A stretch of 7,865 nucleotides of DNA from Brachyspira pilosicoli. GTDB taxonomy: Bacteria > Spirochaetota > Brachyspiria > Brachyspirales > Brachyspiraceae. Positions within the stretch are counted from its first letter, which is position 1; every line of letters starts with the position of its first letter. This document shows positions 6,531 through 7,865 of the stretch, in pieces. The stretch lies in NCBI RefSeq assembly GCF_019402445.1, contig NZ_SRZM01000202.1, forward strand, positions 1 through 7,865, written 5' to 3'. The translations under genes and the position numbers were made by a program. The notes below the pieces were generated by a model. It had not been told where the DNA came from and made no database searches. It was given only the letters and a program-made list of their open reading frames with translations.

Positions 6531-7733
6531 TTAAAGATTTTTATTCTTCCATTCTTCAACAGCAATACTAACAATTTCTTTAGCACATTCCCTTTTACTT
6601 AATACAGGGAAATTTCTTACTCTACCGTCTTTGAAAAAGATAGTTATTTTATTAGTATCTTTTCCAATAGCGTCCTTTATATTGTTAGCTACTATCATGT
6701 CCGCTCCCTTTTTATTCATTTTTTCTATGGCATAATTTTTTAGCTCTTCATCATTGAGGGCGGTTTCTGCAGCAAATGAAACTATAAGAGAGTTTTTAGA
6801 CTTTTTATCCCTTGTACTAACTAATATATCATCATTTTGTTTGAGTTCTATGGCATTAATATTTTGTTTTTTTACTTTTTTATCATATACAATAGCGGGT
6901 CTAAAATCTAAAGGAGCAGCCGCCATAAGTAAAATATCAGTATTTTCTAGTTCAGCAAGTACATTATTTTTTAAATCTTCTGTAGTATCTATTTTTATTT
7001 TTTTATCGCTTGCATACACACGAAGTTCTTCATTAACATCGCCTTCTATATATGTAGTAACTCCACCGCCAAGATGTATTTCATTATATATAGCTTCTCC
7101 CATTTTGCCGCTTGAATTGTTTGTAATATATCTTATAGGGTCTATCCACTCTTTTGTAGCACCAGATGTTACTGTAAATCTTATATTATCATATTTCAAA
7201 CTAAAATGACTGAAGTTATTAACAACTTTATCTACTATCTCTTCCAAATTAGCAAGTCTTCCTATACCAGTATCATTACAAGCCATATTTCCGCTTTCTG
7301 GACCTATCATAGTATATTCAAGTTCATCAATTAAATAGTGTACATTTTTCTGCACTGCTTTATTAAACCACATATTAGGATTCATTGCAGGGGCAAACAT
7401 CTTTTTTCCAGTGTAAGCACATGCTATGGTAGTGATGGTATTATCACATATACCATTTGCTATTTTAGATATTGTATTAGCATCTGCTGGAGCCAATAAG
7501 AATACATCAGTTTTTCTGCTAATGTTTATATGTGTGAGAGGGTCTTCTTCTTCCCACATATCTCTTATAACATGGTTGCCGCTCATAGTTTCTAATGCTT
7601 TTATACCTACCATATATTCTGCATTCTTTGTAACAGCACATATTACTTCATGTCCTTGTTTCTTTAGCATACTAACAAGAAAGGGCATTTTATATGCTGA
7701 TATAGAACTAGTTATAGCTAATAAAATTTTCAT
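6531..7733 (-). CDS. coaBC: Bifunctional CoaBC: phosphopantothenoylcysteine decarboxylase / phosphopantothenate-cysteine ligase
   Basis: The C-terminal CoaB domain joins 4'-phosphopantothenate to cysteine using CTP, and the N-terminal FMN-dependent CoaC domain decarboxylates the product to 4'-phosphopantetheine in coenzyme A synthesis. Its 400 residues match the usual fused length. CoaC (about 1-175) shows the catalytic His68 in HINISR, the PAMNPNMW motif with Asn118, and Cys152 in GNMACNDTGIGRL. CoaB (about 184-400) shows VTSGATKEWIDPIRYI, then NNSSGKMG with Asn205, AAPLDFRP with Asp276, the lysine cluster KKVKK (285-289) and SFAAET (319-324). The N-terminal flavin loop reads TSSISAYK where most family members have TGGIAAYK, a mild substitution. 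The ATG at 7733 has a weak AGAGA site 8 nt upstream (complement of 7742-7746). It is probably the first gene of an operon with the ABC transporter. The 132 bp upstream are almost pure A/T and contain TATAAT-like words, but no promoter can be chosen with confidence. Confidence 0.97.
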   Translation of the reverse strand: MKILLAITSSISAYKMPFLVSMLKKQGHEVICAVTKNAEYMVGIKALETMSGNHVIRDMWEEEDPLTHINISRKTDVFLLAPADANTISKIANGICDNTITTIACAYTGKKMFAPAMNPNMWFNKAVQKNVHYLIDELEYTMIGPESGNMACNDTGIGRLANLEEIVDKVVNNFSHFSLKYDNIRFTVTSGATKEWIDPIRYITNNSSGKMGEAIYNEIHLGGGVTTYIEGDVNEELRVYASDKKIKIDTTEDLKNNVLAELENTDILLMAAAPLDFRPAIVYDKKVKKQNINAIELKQNDDILVSTRDKKSKNSLIVSFAAETALNDEELKNYAIEKMNKKGADMIVANNIKDAIGKDTNKITIFFKDGRVRNFPVLSKRECAKEIVSIAVEEWKNKNL

Positions 7734-7865
7734 AAAATTAATCTCTTAATAATTATTAGTGGATTTATTATATATTAATATAAATAAAAAAAATAGTCTA
7801 TATTTAATTTTATTTTTTTATATTATTATATTACTTATAATATACAATCACTAACTATTGATATT

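Noticed and set aside
6754..7209. A 151-codon plus-strand open frame opposite coaBC.
   Set aside because: It is the antisense shadow of a well-supported conserved gene, with a composition typical of reverse-frame translation (Ser, Phe, Leu runs) and no ribosome binding site.
7734..7865. Several TATAAT-like words upstream of coaBC, including an exact one on the minus strand at 7767-7772.
   Set aside because: At 16-18 nt upstream there is no acceptable -35 box for any of them, and the region is nearly pure A/T, so -10-like words are expected by chance.

Overview
The window is very AT-rich, tightly packed bacterial DNA with short, A/T-only intergenic gaps and good AGGA-type ribosome binding sites. 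Base composition, the spirochaete-style lipoprotein and the codon use (AAA, ATA, TTA, AGA dominate) suggest a low-GC, double-membrane bacterium, most likely a spirochaete of the genus Brachyspira. That assignment is an inference from style and recalled resemblance, not from a database match.

Layout, left to right. (1) Positions 1-60 may hold the last codons of a plus-strand gene that runs in from outside the window. (2) On the minus strand, a small lipoprotein gene (1368-1898) is followed by deoB, phosphopentomutase (120-1280), with an 87-nt gap and no clear terminator between them. (3) A 120-bp divergent intergenic region (1899-2018) carries the best promoter in the window (TTGCAA, 17 nt, TATAAT). 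It drives a plus-strand M16 zinc protease (2019-3281), which ends in an A/T-only hairpin and a T run. (4) A 161-bp convergent gap (3282-3442) separates it from a three-gene minus-strand cluster read from right to left: coaBC (6531-7733), an ABC ATPase (5792-6499) and a large FtsX/MacB-type ABC permease (3443-5764). The gaps are 31 and 27 nt, so the three are probably one transcript.

Functions. DeoB interconverts (deoxy)ribose 1- and 5-phosphates, linking nucleoside breakdown to central carbon metabolism. CoaBC carries out the two middle steps of coenzyme A synthesis. The ATPase and permease form one transporter of the MacB/LolCDE/YbbAP superfamily (type VII fold). Its substrate cannot be read from sequence, and no membrane-fusion adaptor or two-component system is encoded beside it. 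The M16 protease is a cytosolic-looking single-domain-pair enzyme with complete zinc ligands. The lipoprotein has no family I recognise.

The content is mainly ordinary housekeeping. I found no CRISPR array, mobile element, tRNA or rRNA, and no evidence of a new multi-gene system. The points most worth a second look are the unassigned ABC exporter co-linear with coaBC, the orphan lipoprotein, and the perfect palindrome over the -35 box of the protease promoter.
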